Below, one piece after another: positions 5,960-5,966 of a stretch of 5,966 nt of DNA. Position numbers and translations under genes: made by a program. Origin of the DNA: an uncultured Alphaproteobacteria bacterium (GTDB lineage Bacteria > Pseudomonadota > Alphaproteobacteria > RF32 > CAG-239); contig CAMOLN010000070.1 in NCBI GenBank assembly GCA_946618745.1, positions 1 through 5,966 on the forward strand, written 5' to 3'. The stretch's first letter is position 1; each line of letters starts with the position of its first letter. The notes under the pieces are model-generated. The model searched no databases, had not been told where the DNA came from, and worked only from the letters and a program-made list of their open reading frames with translations.

Positions 5960-5966
5960 TGAATAG

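Noticed and set aside
1..5966. CRISPR array, tRNA or rRNA genes, insertion sequence transposase
   Set aside because: Looked for on both strands; no regularly spaced direct repeats, no cloverleaf, and no transposase or integrase motif was seen.

Overview
The window looks like a contig from an AT-leaning alphaproteobacterium. The S15 protein carries the alphaproteobacterial-style stretches GSPEVQ and KDNHSR, TruB ends in the alphaproteobacterial-style IRVFNL, and the right end carries short palindromes built on CATTCTCGGG...CCCGAGAAT, a repeat style I associate with alphaproteobacteria and Rickettsiales. This assignment is from memory of the families and was not checked by a search.

Layout, left to right. 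(1) Bases 1 to about 149 are an internal piece of pdxS (PLP synthase lyase subunit, + strand), GC-rich at about 57 % by hand count. It stops abruptly where the 3' end of rbfA begins. (2) rbfA (- strand, start at 488) has therefore lost its natural C-terminus. It is divergent from truB, and the 87-bp gap holds two face-to-face, partly overlapping sigma70-like promoters. (3) truB, rpsO and pnp follow on the + strand as the classic translation/RNA-decay cluster. A strong hairpin lies between rpsO and pnp at the place where enterobacteria have their RNase III autoregulatory stem, and a strong intrinsic terminator follows pnp. (4) A convergent - strand gene (4111-5355) encodes a 414-residue membrane protein I do not recognise. 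It has N-terminal membrane segments, a helical repeat-like C-terminal domain, and codon use unlike the housekeeping genes. (5) Bases 5356-5966 are non-coding. They hold two candidate promoters for the membrane-protein gene, one with a run of nine G in its -35/-10 spacer, then an array of degenerate half-palindromes, and finally a 99-bp element made of two palindromes with 11-bp terminal inverted repeats.

Functionally the core is ribosome assembly and RNA turnover: RbfA (30S maturation), TruB (tRNA U55 pseudouridine), S15 (30S assembly) and PNPase (3'-to-5' RNA decay). The usual order rbfA-truB-rpsO-pnp is kept, but rbfA is inverted. I see no convincing new defence, mobile or metabolic system. 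The points most worth following are the pdxS/rbfA junction (artefact or rearrangement), the unknown membrane protein with its possibly slippage-prone promoter, and the palindrome cluster at the right end.
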